From an uncultured Selenomonadales bacterium (lineage in GTDB: Bacteria > Bacillota > Negativicutes > DSM-1736 > Dendrosporobacteraceae): a stretch of 64,000 nt of DNA. Each line of letters starts with the position of its first letter. The stretch's first letter is position 1. Location: contig CAMJML010000006.1 in NCBI GenBank assembly GCA_946407015.1, positions 62,001 to 126,000 of the forward strand, written 5' to 3'. Below, piece after piece: positions 1 to 8,743 of the stretch. The notes beneath the pieces are model-generated. The model ran no database searches. It had not been told where the DNA came from and saw only the letters and a program-made list of their open reading frames with translations. The position numbers and the translations under genes are program-made.

Positions 1-742
1 TTTCGGACTCCACTTTGGCCGAAACCGCGATCACTTCGGCCCCTTCCTGACGGGCATATTCTTTCACTTTTTGAACATAAGGGTTTTCATCCGGAGTGGC
101 GACCTCATCCTCGCCGACATTGGCTACAAACAAAATCGGTTTAAGCGTCAGCAGGTTCAAATCGCGAATCAGTCCGGCCTCATCCTCGGTCATTTCCACC
201 CGGCGGGCAGGCAGCGCCTGTTCCAGCAATTCTTTAATCCGGTTGAGTAAATTAATTTCAGCCTGCGCCTTTTTATCGCCGCCTTTGAGCAGCTTCTGGG
301 CACGCTCCACCCGTTTATCCACCGTTTCCAGGTCCGCCAGGCACAGCTCGGTATTGATAATTTCAATATCCCGCAGCGGGTCCAGGCCGCCCTCAACATG
401 GGTAATATTTTCGTCTGTAAAGCAGCGGACAACCTGAGCCACCGCATCCACTTGACGGATATGGGCCAAGAATTTATTACCAAGGCCTTCGCCCTGAGCC
501 GCCCCTTTGACCAGACCGGCAATATCCACGAACCGGATGGCGGCCGGAATAATGCGCTTGGAGTTATACATGGCCAGCAGTCTAGGCAGCCGCTCATCCG
601 GTACGTCTACAACCCCGACGTTAGGCTCAATCGTACAAAACGGATAGTTGGCGGCTTCTGCGCCTGCTTTGGTAATCGCATTGAATAATGTGCTTTTGCC
701 GACATTCGGCAAGCCAACAATACCGACTTCTAAATTACTCAT
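1..742 (-). CDS. ychF: Ribosome-associated GTPase/ATPase YchF (3' part missing)
   Basis: Obg-family P-loop NTPase that binds ribosomes and usually hydrolyses ATP. The ATG at 742 gives a protein beginning [18 protein letters not shown], with the Walker A motif GLPNVGKS at about residues 9-16. The family signatures [14 protein letters not shown] and [11 protein letters not shown] (G3) follow, then the coiled-coil region, and NVGEDE close to the edge. About 247 residues are visible and the usual length is about 365, so the C-terminal TGS domain lies outside the window. It sits downstream of pflA on the same strand but is separated from it by a terminator hairpin. Identification is secure. Confidence 0.96.
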   Translation of the reverse strand, partial: MSNLEVGIVGLPNVGKSTLFNAITKAGAEAANYPFCTIEPNVGVVDVPDERLPRLLAMYNSKRIIPAAIRFVDIAGLVKGAAQGEGLGNKFLAHIRQVDAVAQVVRCFTDENITHVEGGLDPLRDIEIINTELCLADLETVDKRVERAQKLLKGGDKKAQAEINLLNRIKELLEQALPARRVEMTEDEAGLIRDLNLLTLKPILFVANVGEDEVATPDENPYVQKVKEYARQEGAEVIAVSAKVESE

Positions 743-817
743 TCCTTTATATTCCACCTTATCTTCATCTATATTGAACTGAAACCTGGTACAAAAATAA
801 GTTGTACAACTATGTCT

Positions 818-842
818 AAAGACTTGGCATAGCCAAGTCTTT
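818..842 (-). terminator. Intrinsic terminator after pflBA
   Basis: An 11-bp perfect stem (AAAGACTTGGC / GCCAAGTCTTT) with a 3-nt loop lies between pflA and ychF. In the minus direction the stem ends in a short T run. Near it, AGTTGTACAACT at about 800-811 is a 12-bp palindrome of unknown role. Confidence 0.75.
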
Positions 843-925
843 TCTTATTGTAGAATATCCGGATGTGAATTGCAAGACCTGTCGTCATTTTAGCCGCGAG
901 CTCCGGTCTGCCAAGAGCACTGAAA

Positions 926-1654
926 TCAATTGGTCGAAAGGACCTGAATGCCCTGAAGCTCCAGAATTCTTCTGGCTGCAGCCAATTCCTTGCGGCCGGC
1001 GTCCGGAACATCCTTCAGTTGATAATCCAGCCCCAGTTGGCTCCACTTTTCCCGCCCCATGCTGTGATAGGCCAAAAGCTCCACCGGTACAGGCCGGGGA
1101 AGGGCTTTAATCAGGATAGCCAGTTGGTTTAAGTCACTGATCGTATGGTTCAGTCCAGGAATAATCACATAGCGCAGCGTCACCGGCACACGGGCAGCCA
1201 GACGGTGCAGATTGCCCAGAATGACGGCGTTATCGGCTACAGTCAGCAGCCGGTACTGTTCGGCGGTAGGCGCTTTGATGCTGAACAGTACCGCATCGGT
1301 ATAGGGAAGAACTTTCTCCACACTTTCCGGAGAAGCATAACCGGCTGTATCCAGGGTCGTATGAATGCCAAGTTCCCGGCAGGCTTTGAATAAGGCGGCC
1401 ACAAAATCAGCTTGCAGGAGAGGTTCACCGCCGCTCACCGTCAGGCCCCCGCCTGAAGCGTCATAAAAGCGGCGGTATTTGCTGATATCGGCCAGCACCT
1501 CCTCCACCGTAATGGTTTTATCCCCCGCGGCCCAGGTATCCGGATTATGGCAAAAGATACACCCCAGACCACAGCCGCTTAAAAACAGGACATAGCGTAT
1601 CCCCTGACCATCCACTGTACCAAATGTCTCGACAGAATGATAGGTCGCTTTCAT
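926..1654 (-). CDS. pflA: Pyruvate formate-lyase activating enzyme (radical SAM)
   Basis: Radical-SAM enzyme that installs the glycyl radical on PflB using S-adenosylmethionine and a [4Fe-4S] cluster. The cluster motif CGLGCIFC (CxxxCxxC) is at about residues 28-35, followed by HNPDTW and the SAM-binding GGEP segment (VSGGEPLLQ). The 242-residue length is normal for the family. It starts one base after the pflB stop codon, so translation is probably coupled. No strong separate ribosome-binding site is visible. Its partner pflB lies directly upstream under a shared ZTP riboswitch. Confidence 0.96.
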   Translation of the reverse strand: MKATYHSVETFGTVDGQGIRYVLFLSGCGLGCIFCHNPDTWAAGDKTITVEEVLADISKYRRFYDASGGGLTVSGGEPLLQADFVAALFKACRELGIHTTLDTAGYASPESVEKVLPYTDAVLFSIKAPTAEQYRLLTVADNAVILGNLHRLAARVPVTLRYVIIPGLNHTISDLNQLAILIKALPRPVPVELLAYHSMGREKWSQLGLDYQLKDVPDAGRKELAAARRILELQGIQVLSTN

Positions 1655-1655
1655 G

Positions 1656-3881
1656 TTATACAGCCTGGTAGAAGGTCCGTTTAATCACTTCACGCTGGTG
1701 GCTGGCACTGAGTTTGACAAAGTTTACCGCATAGCCGGATACCCGGATGGTCAACTGCGGATATTGCTCGGGATGGGCCATCGCAGCTTCCAGCACCGAA
1801 CGGTCAAATACGTTGATATTAATGTGATGGCCGCGCTGCTGGCTATAGCCATCCAAAATCGCTACCAGATTGCTGATGCGGCTGGTACGGGTTTTGCCTA
1901 GTGCTCCTGGAATGATGGAAAAGGTATAGGAAATGCCATCCTGGCAGTTTTCATAGCAGATATTGGTCACCGAACCAATGGCAGCCAACGCCCCCCTCCG
2001 GTCGCGGCCATGCATAGGATTGGCCCCTGGGGCAAAAGCCTCGCCGGCTTGACGTCCGTCCGGAGTCGCTCCGGTCTTTTTGCCATACATCACATTGGAG
2101 GTAATGGTCAGAACCGATAATGTATGAATCGCATGACGGTAGGTCTGATGCTTGCGGAGCTCAGAAATAAACTCGGCAGTCAGTTCATGCGCAAGGGTAT
2201 CCACCCGTTCATCATTATTGCCAAAGCAAGGATAGTCACCGGCAACCGCAAAGCCGGTTGCAATGCCTCGCTCATTGCGGATGGCTTGAACCTGACCGTA
2301 ACGGATGGCACTCAAGGAATCCACAGCTACCGATAAGCCGGCTACGCCAAAAGCCATTAGCCGTTCCACCTGACTGTCATGCAAAGCCATTTGGGACGCT
2401 TCATACGCGTACTTATCATGCATGTAGTGAATCAGATTCATGGTATTGACATACAACCCGGCCAGCCAGGCAATCACGCGTGAATAATTGGCCCGTACCT
2501 GCTCATAATCCAAGTACGCTCCCTGCAATTCCGGCACAGCCGGAGCTACCTGTTCACCGGTATTTTCATCGCGGCCGCCATTGATGGCCATCAGCAGCGC
2601 TTTAGCCAAGTTGGCACGGGCCCCGAAAAACTGCATCTGTTTGCCGACCTGCATGGCCGACACACAGCAGGCAATGGCATAATCATCCCCGTAAACCGGA
2701 CGCATAAGATCATCATTTTCATATTGAATGGCACTGGTATCAATCGATACCTGGGCGCAATATTGTTTAAACGGTTCGGGCAGCTCGGTTGACCATAAAA
2801 TGGTCAGATTGGGCTCGGGTGCCGGACCCAGATTATAAAGGGTATGGAGGATACGAAAAGAAGTCCGCGTGACCAGCGTACGGCCATCCAGTCCCATACC
2901 GCCGATGGCCTCCGTAACCCATAACGGATCACCGGCAAACAGTTCATTATACTCCGGTGTCCGCAGATGACGGGCCAGCCGCAGCTTAATCACCAACTGG
3001 TCAATCAGTTCCTGGGCCGAGGTCTCGTCCAGCACACCGGTTGCTAAATCCCGCTCGAGGTAGATATCCAAAAAGGTCGATACCCGCCCCAGCGACATGG
3101 CAGCTCCGTTTTGCTCTTTAATGCCGGCCAAATAAGCGAAATAAACCCATTGTACCGCTTGATGCGCGGTTTGGGCCGGTTTGGTGATGTCAAACCCATA
3201 GTTTGCAGCCATGGCAGCCATATCCTGCAGCGCTTTGATTTGTTTGGCAATTTCTTCACGGCTGCGCAGCACCGTCTCGCTCATCGGTTGTTTGGCCAGC
3301 TCGGTTAAATCGCTTTTTTTCGCCCGAATCAACTGGTCGGTGCCATACAAAGCCACCCGGCGGTAATCGCCGATAATCCGCCCGCGCCCATAGGCATCCG
3401 GCAGTCCGGTAATCACCCCAAGACGGCGTGCTTGCCGCATCTCGTCGGTGTAGACATCAAAAACCGCCGAGTTATGGGTCGTGCAATGATGGTGATAGGT
3501 CTCACTAATGGCCGGATTAAGCTGATAGCCATAAGCCTCACAAGCTTGCTCGGCCATCCGGACACCGCCATTGACAATCACCCCGCGCTTCAGCGGAGCG
3601 TCGGTCTGAAGTCCGAAAATCACCTCGTTGGTCTGATCAATATAGCCAGGCTGATGTGAAGTGATGGTGCATACCGTTTGTGTATCAATATCGAGAACAC
3701 CTTTGGCATTTTCTTCAGCCAACAATTGCCGGCACTTCGCCCAGACAGCCTGCGTTTTATCAGTCGCTGCCGCCAGGAAAGCCCCGCCCTCGTGATATGG
3801 CCGATAGTTGACCTGAATAAAGTTTTGAACATCTATGATTTCCTGCCACTTACCTGCTTTAAAACCGCTCCATGCTTTCAT
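1656..3881 (-). CDS. pflB: Formate C-acetyltransferase (pyruvate formate-lyase)
   Basis: Glycyl-radical enzyme converting pyruvate and CoA into acetyl-CoA and formate, a core anaerobic fermentation step that also supplies C1 units. The adjacent catalytic cysteines are in IACCVSAMQ near residue 410, and the radical glycine is in RVSGYAVNF about 25 residues from the C-terminus. The length of about 741 residues fits true PFL rather than the diol-dehydratase-type relatives. I chose the ATG at 3881 because GGAGGG lies 6 nt before it, whereas the ATG at 3887 directly abuts the SD. Expression should depend on the ZTP riboswitch and promoter just upstream. Confidence 0.97.
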   Translation of the reverse strand: MKAWSGFKAGKWQEIIDVQNFIQVNYRPYHEGGAFLAAATDKTQAVWAKCRQLLAEENAKGVLDIDTQTVCTITSHQPGYIDQTNEVIFGLQTDAPLKRGVIVNGGVRMAEQACEAYGYQLNPAISETYHHHCTTHNSAVFDVYTDEMRQARRLGVITGLPDAYGRGRIIGDYRRVALYGTDQLIRAKKSDLTELAKQPMSETVLRSREEIAKQIKALQDMAAMAANYGFDITKPAQTAHQAVQWVYFAYLAGIKEQNGAAMSLGRVSTFLDIYLERDLATGVLDETSAQELIDQLVIKLRLARHLRTPEYNELFAGDPLWVTEAIGGMGLDGRTLVTRTSFRILHTLYNLGPAPEPNLTILWSTELPEPFKQYCAQVSIDTSAIQYENDDLMRPVYGDDYAIACCVSAMQVGKQMQFFGARANLAKALLMAINGGRDENTGEQVAPAVPELQGAYLDYEQVRANYSRVIAWLAGLYVNTMNLIHYMHDKYAYEASQMALHDSQVERLMAFGVAGLSVAVDSLSAIRYGQVQAIRNERGIATGFAVAGDYPCFGNNDERVDTLAHELTAEFISELRKHQTYRHAIHTLSVLTITSNVMYGKKTGATPDGRQAGEAFAPGANPMHGRDRRGALAAIGSVTNICYENCQDGISYTFSIIPGALGKTRTSRISNLVAILDGYSQQRGHHININVFDRSVLEAAMAHPEQYPQLTIRVSGYAVNFVKLSASHQREVIKRTFYQAV

Positions 3882-3964
3882 GGTCATCCCTCCGCAAACT
3901 GTTTTTTTTGCTTTTCCAGTCTTTTGCTTAGGCGCAGATTATTGTTAGATTTCCCGAAAAAACA

Positions 3965-4062
3965 ACAAAAAACCGCCTGAGCAATAGAAAAATGCCCAGG
4001 CGGTCGGCTTTACACAATACAGTCCACGTGGTGCTCCACTAATCCGCCAGTTCTGTATTGCT
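3965..4062 (-). promoter_or_regulatory. ZTP riboswitch (pfl motif) with terminator
   Basis: In the pflB leader, P1 is CAATACAG (4053-4060) paired with CTGTATTG (4015-4022). It encloses the conserved ACTGGCGG and a small hairpin GTGG/CCAC. The family hallmark CCGCCTGGGC follows at 3994-4003. The CCGCC there can pair with GGCGG at 4044-4048 as the pseudoknot. Alternatively it forms the stem of a terminator (CCGCCTGGGCA against TCAGGCGG, then TTTTTTG). This is the layout of an ON switch sensing ZMP/ZTP, the alarmone of low 10-formyl-folate. The class is known to control pfl and one-carbon genes. Confidence 0.93.
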
Positions 4063-4082
4063 ACTATTTATTTGATAGTTAA

Positions 4083-4111
4083 ATTATATCCGGTTTGTCA
4101 AAATTCGTCAA
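4083..4111 (-). promoter_or_regulatory. Sigma-A promoter of pflBA
   Basis: TTGACG (-35, 4106-4111), a 17-bp spacer and a consensus TATAAT (-10, 4083-4088) on the minus strand. The predicted start near 4076 is just upstream of the riboswitch P1. The -35 overlaps the stop codon of the preceding DUF951 gene. Confidence 0.85.
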
Positions 4112-4323
4112 GATGGAGATTCATTATTAACTGACTTTCTCTCCAGAATAGTTTTCACAGCTTTTTCAAACTTGGGCCGGGGGATCATGACCCACCGTCC
4201 GCAGCCCAGGCACTTAATGCCGAAATCAATGCCGGTGCGTGTAATTTCCCAGCGGTCAGAGCCGCATGGATGCGTTTTTTTCATTTTTACAATATCTCCG
4301 ACCTCATAGCGAACGATATTCAT
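4108..4323 (-). CDS. DUF951 family protein
   Basis: A 71-residue protein of the DUF951 family, common in Firmicutes near ychF and parAB and without an assigned function. Visible signatures are VRYEVGDIVKMKKTHPCGSD, WEITRTGIDFGIKCLGCGRWV and the ending PRPKFEKAV. Three cysteines, including CLGC, suggest a small zinc-ribbon or KOW-like fold, which is inferred. It has an excellent AGGAGG before the ATG. It follows the MscS gene by 12 nt and is probably in one operon with it. Confidence 0.88.
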   Translation of the reverse strand: MNIVRYEVGDIVKMKKTHPCGSDRWEITRTGIDFGIKCLGCGRWVMIPRPKFEKAVKTILERKSVNNESPS

Positions 4324-4335
4324 GCGTTCCTCCTC

Positions 4336-5154
4336 CTATCCATTTTGCTTAGCCGCCGGTACAGGTTGCGGTATGGCGGCCGCATCAAATAACAGCTTGA
4401 TTTTAATTCTGAGAGCAGCTTCCACTTTTCCCTGCTCTAATGGTACCGTCTTGGCCACAATTTTGGCAATCAGTTCGGTGGAACGGAATTCCACAATACC
4501 GACAACCTGCGGTCCGTCAATGACTTCCGGCATGGTTGCGCCAATGTCCCGGCAAGCCTGCTCCAACAGCCCCAGTACTTTCTGAATATCCGCTTCATAG
4601 AGTACCGGCACCGTAACGGCGGCCTGCATGTGCCCGCGCGTGTGATTGGTGATTTTGGTAATCAGGCCATGGGGAATAATATGCAGTACGCCGTTACTGT
4701 CCCGCAATTTGGTGACCCGAAAGCCAATTTCCTCCACCGTGCCGGTCATATCCCCGCTGGCAATAAAATCCCCCACCGCATATTGATCTTCCAAGATGAC
4801 AAAAAAACCGGTAATAAAGTCTTTGATCAGGCTTTGCGCCCCAACACCAATGGCCAAGCCGATGATTCCGGCCCCGGCGACAATGGAGGTGGTATCAATC
4901 CGAAATTCCTGTAAGATGAGAATAATGGCAATAAAATAGATAGTATAGCGGATAATGCTTTGCAGCAGAATGCTAATCGTCCGGGCACGGCGTTCATCAA
5001 AATAAAACGTTTTGCTGCCAGCCTGGGGAGTAAAAAACCGCCCGACAATAATCCGGAAAAAGCGCAGTACCAGCAAGCTAACCATCAAAATAGCAGCAAT
5101 GCGTAAAATCTTATTGCCGACAAACAGTAAGGTCTCGGAAGAAAACATGGGCAA
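4336..5154 (-). CDS. MscS-family mechanosensitive ion channel
   Basis: Small-conductance mechanosensitive channel, a tension-gated pore in the cytoplasmic membrane that releases solutes on hypo-osmotic shock. The 272 residues show an N-terminal membrane segment (ILRIAAILMVSLLVLRFF), a second one (YTIYFIAIILILQEF) and the pore helix rich in Gly/Ala (IVAGAGIIGLAIGVGAQSL). The beta-domain with GTVEEIGFRVTKLRD and a C-terminal alpha/beta domain follow. The size matches the short YkuT-like group. The start is probably TTG at 5154, spaced from AAGGTGA; an ATG two codons later is the alternative. It lies three bases after the DUF3343 gene. Confidence 0.93.
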   Translation of the reverse strand: MPMFSSETLLFVGNKILRIAAILMVSLLVLRFFRIIVGRFFTPQAGSKTFYFDERRARTISILLQSIIRYTIYFIAIILILQEFRIDTTSIVAGAGIIGLAIGVGAQSLIKDFITGFFVILEDQYAVGDFIASGDMTGTVEEIGFRVTKLRDSNGVLHIIPHGLITKITNHTRGHMQAAVTVPVLYEADIQKVLGLLEQACRDIGATMPEVIDGPQVVGIVEFRSTELIAKIVAKTVPLEQGKVEAALRIKIKLLFDAAAIPQPVPAAKQNG

Positions 5155-5156
5155 GC

Positions 5157-5450
5157 TTAGTCACCTTCTTTCCGTAGGATAGGTTCACCAAAGTCGGCCA
5201 GCGGCTCATAACCTCCAGCCGATCGCTGAAACAGTTTTGACCAGCGTACCTGCCCCTGCGCAAAACCGCCCAGCACGGCATCCTGATCCTTCGCCTGAAA
5301 CAGCAGGCACTGTCCGCAGCTAATGGCAATTTCACGCGGAGTCGGCAAGGCTACGGCTTTAATATTGGCCTGTGCCAGGGTTTTCTCCGCTTTAATGGCA
5401 TGATGAACCGAGCTAAAAGAAATTAATCGGTCAAATTCTGAATAAATCAT
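5157..5450 (-). CDS. DUF3343 protein, putative Se/S carrier-like
   Basis: A 97-residue protein of the DUF3343 family, which often sits beside selenium-metabolism genes and is described as a putative Se/S carrier-like protein. The features seen are an N-terminal SFSSVHHAIKAEKTL helix and the paired cysteines in ISCGQCLLF. The ATG at 5450 is preceded by TGAGGTG at good spacing; longer frames upstream would overlap yedF. It follows yedF directly and the two probably act together in handling persulfide or perselenide. The biochemical role is unproven. Confidence 0.82.
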   Translation of the reverse strand: MIYSEFDRLISFSSVHHAIKAEKTLAQANIKAVALPTPREIAISCGQCLLFQAKDQDAVLGGFAQGQVRWSKLFQRSAGGYEPLADFGEPILRKEGD

Positions 5451-5457
5451 AATCACC

Positions 5458-6051
5458 TCACAGGGTAATCGCCTTATGGGCGGACAGTTCCTCCAGAATG
5501 GTATACATATTGGTAATACCGCCAATGACCAGCTTGTCCTTCAATTGATAATAATCCAAACAGGTTCCGCAAGACAAAAGCTCCACTCCGGATTGCTCCA
5601 GTTTTGTTAAATGATTCAGCACCGGAGAGCCTTGGGTGGTCAGCCAAACCCCGGAGTTGATAAACATCACCGCTTTCGGCTGAGGTTGTTTTTCGACCAT
5701 GGCAAAAAAGAAGGATTTCATGAGCACACCACCCAATTCTTCATTCCCCTGGCCTAACGTGTTTTTTGTGATGAGATAAACTGTTGTGCCGGCAGCCGGC
5801 TCGACTAATGGTGTTTGCTCAGCTTGCCCGGCACCGCTGCCTTTGCGGATGGTTAAAGAAAACAAGCCGTTGCCGTCCTCTGCATGGATACTGCAGCCAC
5901 TTGCTGCCGCCAGTTTCATAACATTTTCTTTGGCGGCTATATTATCAACAAGAACGGTAAGTGTTCCGTCCTGCATTTGGTCAAGGGCCTTTTTGGTTGC
6001 GATGACCGGCTGCGGGCACACCCAGCCCCGGGCATCGATCTGATTCGACAT
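5458..6051 (-). CDS. yedF: Sulfurtransferase-like selenium metabolism protein YedF
   Basis: Two-domain protein: an N-terminal TusA/SirA-like domain with the CPQP motif (ARGWVCPQPVIATKKAL, about residues 7-23) and a C-terminal DsrE-like domain with a CGTC motif (ELLSCGTCLDYY). This fusion is the YedF family linked to selenium utilisation. It presumably carries sulfur or selenium on the CPQP cysteine. The ATG at 6051 is chosen because AGAGGTGG lies 5 nt before it; a GTG three codons upstream overlaps that site. DUF3343 follows 7 nt downstream. No selD, selA or selB is seen in the window. Confidence 0.9.
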   Translation of the reverse strand: MSNQIDARGWVCPQPVIATKKALDQMQDGTLTVLVDNIAAKENVMKLAAASGCSIHAEDGNGLFSLTIRKGSGAGQAEQTPLVEPAAGTTVYLITKNTLGQGNEELGGVLMKSFFFAMVEKQPQPKAVMFINSGVWLTTQGSPVLNHLTKLEQSGVELLSCGTCLDYYQLKDKLVIGGITNMYTILEELSAHKAITL

Positions 6052-6142
6052 GGCATCCACCTCTTTCTTCCATTATGACGTCTTCCTTACATAATTATAC
6101 CACGGGTGGAAAAACTCCTGTGCGGATATTTTTGCGGCAATC

Positions 6143-6172
6143 ATAACCAAATGGACCGCTAACGCATACAAT
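6143..6172 (+). promoter_or_regulatory. Possible sporulation sigma-E-like promoter
   Basis: CATACAAT at 6165-6172 matches the -10 of the mother-cell factor sigma-E (CATACAnT). TCATAAC, a poor -35 candidate, lies upstream at 6141-6147. No sigma-A hexamer pair is evident. It is 32 nt before the start of the Cys/Pro-rich gene. Confidence 0.4.
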
Positions 6173-6203
6173 GGGGTAGCACTGGCAAAAGAGGTGGTTT
6201 TTC

Positions 6204-6812
6204 ATGGCTACGCCAATCCTGAATACAATTATTGCCGACGTCAACGCCATTGTCCCGAATTTGACCTCACTGGTAAGTTCCTACCGCTTGTTGGTTGGTT
6301 CTGCAGAGGAAATCAACCGTATTCCCGGCGTTCCCTTTGAAGTTTATGAACGTTCCGTGATTCGCTTTGACCGGGCTGGAACGCTTATTGATATACTGCT
6401 TGAGCTGCTTTGCTGCAAAATCCGTTTCTTAGCGGAATTTCTCAGTGTTACCTGCGCACCCATTGATATTTTCAGCATGGCGCAAGATCCGGTCGAAGAA
6501 ATTACGGTGGAACAAATTATCGAGCTGGAAGTGCTGCGCCGCATCTTAAAAACCTGCTGTTATGAAGCGCCCTGTTTTTGTCCGCCCGTACAGGTTGATC
6601 CCACATGCCAATACCCTTGCCCCAAGCCTGAGACACCGGCCCCCCCCGCTGCCGAACAACCGCAGCCGGTACAAAGTACTCCGTCGCAGCCCGCGCAGCC
6701 GGTTTGCTGCCCACCCGTAGTAAAAGAACCCTGTTTTACCATCGACAGTGAGGTTTTGAAAGCCTTACTGACCGAAGCAGGCTTGATTATACCGGTTCAA
6801 GAGGATGAATAA
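6204..6812 (+). CDS. Hypothetical Cys/Pro-rich protein, possible spore coat component
   Basis: A 202-residue protein I do not recognise. The first 120 residues look helical (MATPILNTIIADVNAIVPNL, then FDRAGTLIDILLELLCCKIR). The region 125-175 is a low-complexity Cys/Pro/Gln tract (CCYEAPCFCPPVQ, PCPKPETPAPPAAEQPQP, PVCCPPVVKEPC), and a short helix closes the protein. There is no signal peptide or long membrane helix. AAGAGGTGG precedes the ATG. The Cys/Pro composition, a sigma-E-like -10 and a monocistronic layout with its own terminator suggest a spore coat or exosporium protein. That is inference only. Confidence 0.75.
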   Translation: MATPILNTIIADVNAIVPNLTSLVSSYRLLVGSAEEINRIPGVPFEVYERSVIRFDRAGTLIDILLELLCCKIRFLAEFLSVTCAPIDIFSMAQDPVEEITVEQIIELEVLRRILKTCCYEAPCFCPPVQVDPTCQYPCPKPETPAPPAAEQPQPVQSTPSQPAQPVCCPPVVKEPCFTIDSEVLKALLTEAGLIIPVQEDE

Positions 6813-6817
6813 ACAAG

Positions 6818-6855
6818 AACGGCCTTTTCCCGTTAAGGAAAAGACCGTTTTTTCT
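6818..6855. terminator. Bidirectional terminator
   Basis: Stem AACGGCCTTTTCC / GGAAAAGACCGTT (one mismatch) with a 6-nt loop, then TTTTCTTT on the plus strand. It lies between the convergent ends of the Cys/Pro-rich gene and the CDF exporter. Confidence 0.8.
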
Positions 6856-7782
6856 TTATGGCCGTTTGGCGTTACGGCTGCCCGGTATCGGGCAATAGCC
6901 GAAGCCTTCATGATAATCACAAGGTTCGATGTGGATGACCACATCACAAAGTCCTAAAGCGCACTTAATTTCTTCTTCCAGTTGATCACAAACGGCATGG
7001 GCTTTATCCAGATGCATATTTTTATCCAGAATCAGATGCATATCAATCAATCGATAGCTGCCTGATTTTCGGGTGCGCAGCTGATGAAAGGCAATGACGG
7101 CGGCATGACGGTTTAAAATATCGGCAATGGTCTTCTCTTCTTCAGGCGGCAGGCTGACGTCGGTCAGCTGGCTAACACTTTTCCGGGTCATATCATACCC
7201 GGCTTTAAAAACAATCACAGCCACGACGATGGCAATCGCCGGGTCAATCCAGACCCATCCGGTTATTTTAATAGTAGCCAGACCTACCAGAACACCTGCC
7301 GAAGTCCAGATATCGGCCCGTAAATGCAGCGCGTCGGCTTCTAAGGCCTGGGATTCCGTTTCATGGGCCACTTTGAGCAATTTGGACGATACCCAATAGT
7401 TCACACCAATCGAGATCAGCATGATCACAATGCCGTATTCCAGATACTCCGGCATGGTGGCGACATGGAACTTTTCCATCGCTTCATAAACAATCCAAAT
7501 GGCAGCTCCGACGATGAGCAAAGCCTCGATGGCCCCGGATAAATTCTCAAACTTCCCATGACCATAGGCATGATCATGATCAGGAGGCTGAGCTGATTTT
7601 TTCACCGCATAAAAGGCAACAATGGCTGCGATCAAATCGACCGCTGAATGAGCCGCCTCGGAAATGATACTGACCGCTCCGGCATAAAACCCAACCACTA
7701 ATTTTAAGAGCACCAGTAACGTATTGGATATAATGGACAATCGCGCGGTGCTTTGTTTTAGTTCGGCATGAGCTCCACCCAA
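6856..7782 (-). CDS. Cation diffusion facilitator metal exporter (CzcD-like)
   Basis: Secondary transporter of the CDF family exporting divalent metals in exchange for protons. Six membrane helices can be picked out. The metal-site motifs are HSAVDL (helix 2) and HLRADIWTSAGV (helix 5, HxxxD). A His-rich HDHAYGHGKFENL segment sits between, and a C-terminal cytoplasmic domain carries DMHLILD and HIEPCDYH. The likely start is TTG at 7782, 8 nt after AGGAGG; the TTG at 7788 is too close. The upstream NiCo riboswitch points to Ni, Co or Fe as substrate, and the family alone cannot decide. Confidence 0.93.
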   Translation of the reverse strand: MGGAHAELKQSTARLSIISNTLLVLLKLVVGFYAGAVSIISEAAHSAVDLIAAIVAFYAVKKSAQPPDHDHAYGHGKFENLSGAIEALLIVGAAIWIVYEAMEKFHVATMPEYLEYGIVIMLISIGVNYWVSSKLLKVAHETESQALEADALHLRADIWTSAGVLVGLATIKITGWVWIDPAIAIVVAVIVFKAGYDMTRKSVSQLTDVSLPPEEEKTIADILNRHAAVIAFHQLRTRKSGSYRLIDMHLILDKNMHLDKAHAVCDQLEEEIKCALGLCDVVIHIEPCDYHEGFGYCPIPGSRNAKRP

Positions 7783-7848
7783 AAACAATCCCTCCTAAAA
7801 ATACGCAGAAGCCTGACTCCTGCAGGTTTAGAATACCCCATTAGAACG

Positions 7849-7994
7849 CAAAAAAACCTACGGTCCCTAAAATTAGGTCCCGCAGGTTCATTAAAGAGTG
7901 AAACCGGAAGATTACTCCGTCTCAAGTCTCACTTAACCACCGCTGCATAAAGCCCGGCTGCACCCGCAAATTGCCGGCCGCCTGTTCCCTGTTT
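7849..7994 (-). promoter_or_regulatory. NiCo (czcD-motif) riboswitch with terminator
   Basis: The leader of the CDF exporter holds ACAGGCGGCC and, further 3', TGCAGCCGGGCT, then a late GCGGGAC. These match conserved segments of the czcD/NiCo riboswitch as I remember it (AGCAGGC, TGCAGCCGGGCTGC and a late GTGGGAC). The expression platform is a terminator with stem AACCTGCGGGACCTAA / TTAGGGACCGTAGGTT followed by seven T (7849-7888). P1 (TAAAA against TTTTA) would use the loop side of the terminator, so metal binding would allow read-through. A TATAAT -10 lies at 7996-8001. Family assignment is from recall, not a covariance search. Confidence 0.85.
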
Positions 7995-8055
7995 TATTAT
8001 ATTACCATACCGGGCAAAAGGTGTAAATATGGTCAACTTCCCTTGCGATTTAACT

Positions 8056-8700
8056 TTAGCCGATTTTTACCACATGACTCACCGGATAGCCTTTGGCCGC
8101 CAATCTGGCCTGTAACTCTTCCACATCATGGGCATCGGCCCGGATAACCAGTTCATATTGTCCATCCGGCAACGCATAGGTAGCCATACTGCCAATATTG
8201 ACCCCAAGCTCGGCAAATACCGCAGTGACTTCATTGATGACCCCGACATTATCGGTTACATCAATGGTCAGCCTGGTTTTACCGCCGGGCAGTCCCATAA
8301 TATCGACAAAGCATTTGAAGATATCGGTTTCGGTAATAATCCCGACCACCTTACCGGCCTCATCCACAACCGGCAATCCGCCGATCCGGCTGTTGTACAT
8401 GACCAGAGCGGCTTCTTCGACTGTTGCCGAAACAGGAATGCTGACAACAGCTTTCGTCATAATATCTTTTACCTGCATCTTGGCCAGCAGATAATTCAAT
8501 TCAAAGATGGACAAAGTCGTGGCTGGTGATGGTGAAACCTCCATTAAATCACGATCGGTAACAATTCCCACTAATTGATTATTGGCTACGACTGGCAAGC
8601 GACGGAATTTATGAGTACGCATAAGTTCTGATGCATCAGCGACTGTTGTCGTTGGCGTAATAAGGACTGGATTTGAAGTCATTCTGTTAGCTACAAACAT
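8056..8700 (-). CDS. CBS-pair and ACT domain protein (AcuB-like)
   Basis: A 214-residue protein with two CBS motifs (about 8-60 and 75-130; VTDRDLMEVSP and ITETDIFKCF are the typical ends) and a C-terminal ACT domain (RLTIDVTDNVGVINEVTAVF). CBS pairs bind adenosyl nucleotides and ACT domains bind small metabolites such as amino acids, so this is likely a ligand-sensing regulatory protein. AcuB-like proteins share this plan. It is monocistronic with its own promoter, next to the liv operon. A link to branched-chain amino acid sensing is only a suggestion from position. Confidence 0.9.
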   Translation of the reverse strand: MFVANRMTSNPVLITPTTTVADASELMRTHKFRRLPVVANNQLVGIVTDRDLMEVSPSPATTLSIFELNYLLAKMQVKDIMTKAVVSIPVSATVEEAALVMYNSRIGGLPVVDEAGKVVGIITETDIFKCFVDIMGLPGGKTRLTIDVTDNVGVINEVTAVFAELGVNIGSMATYALPDGQYELVIRADAHDVEELQARLAAKGYPVSHVVKIG

Positions 8701-8743
8701 GTTTCATCGCTCCTCGCATAATTAGTAGAATTTTCTTACTTTA

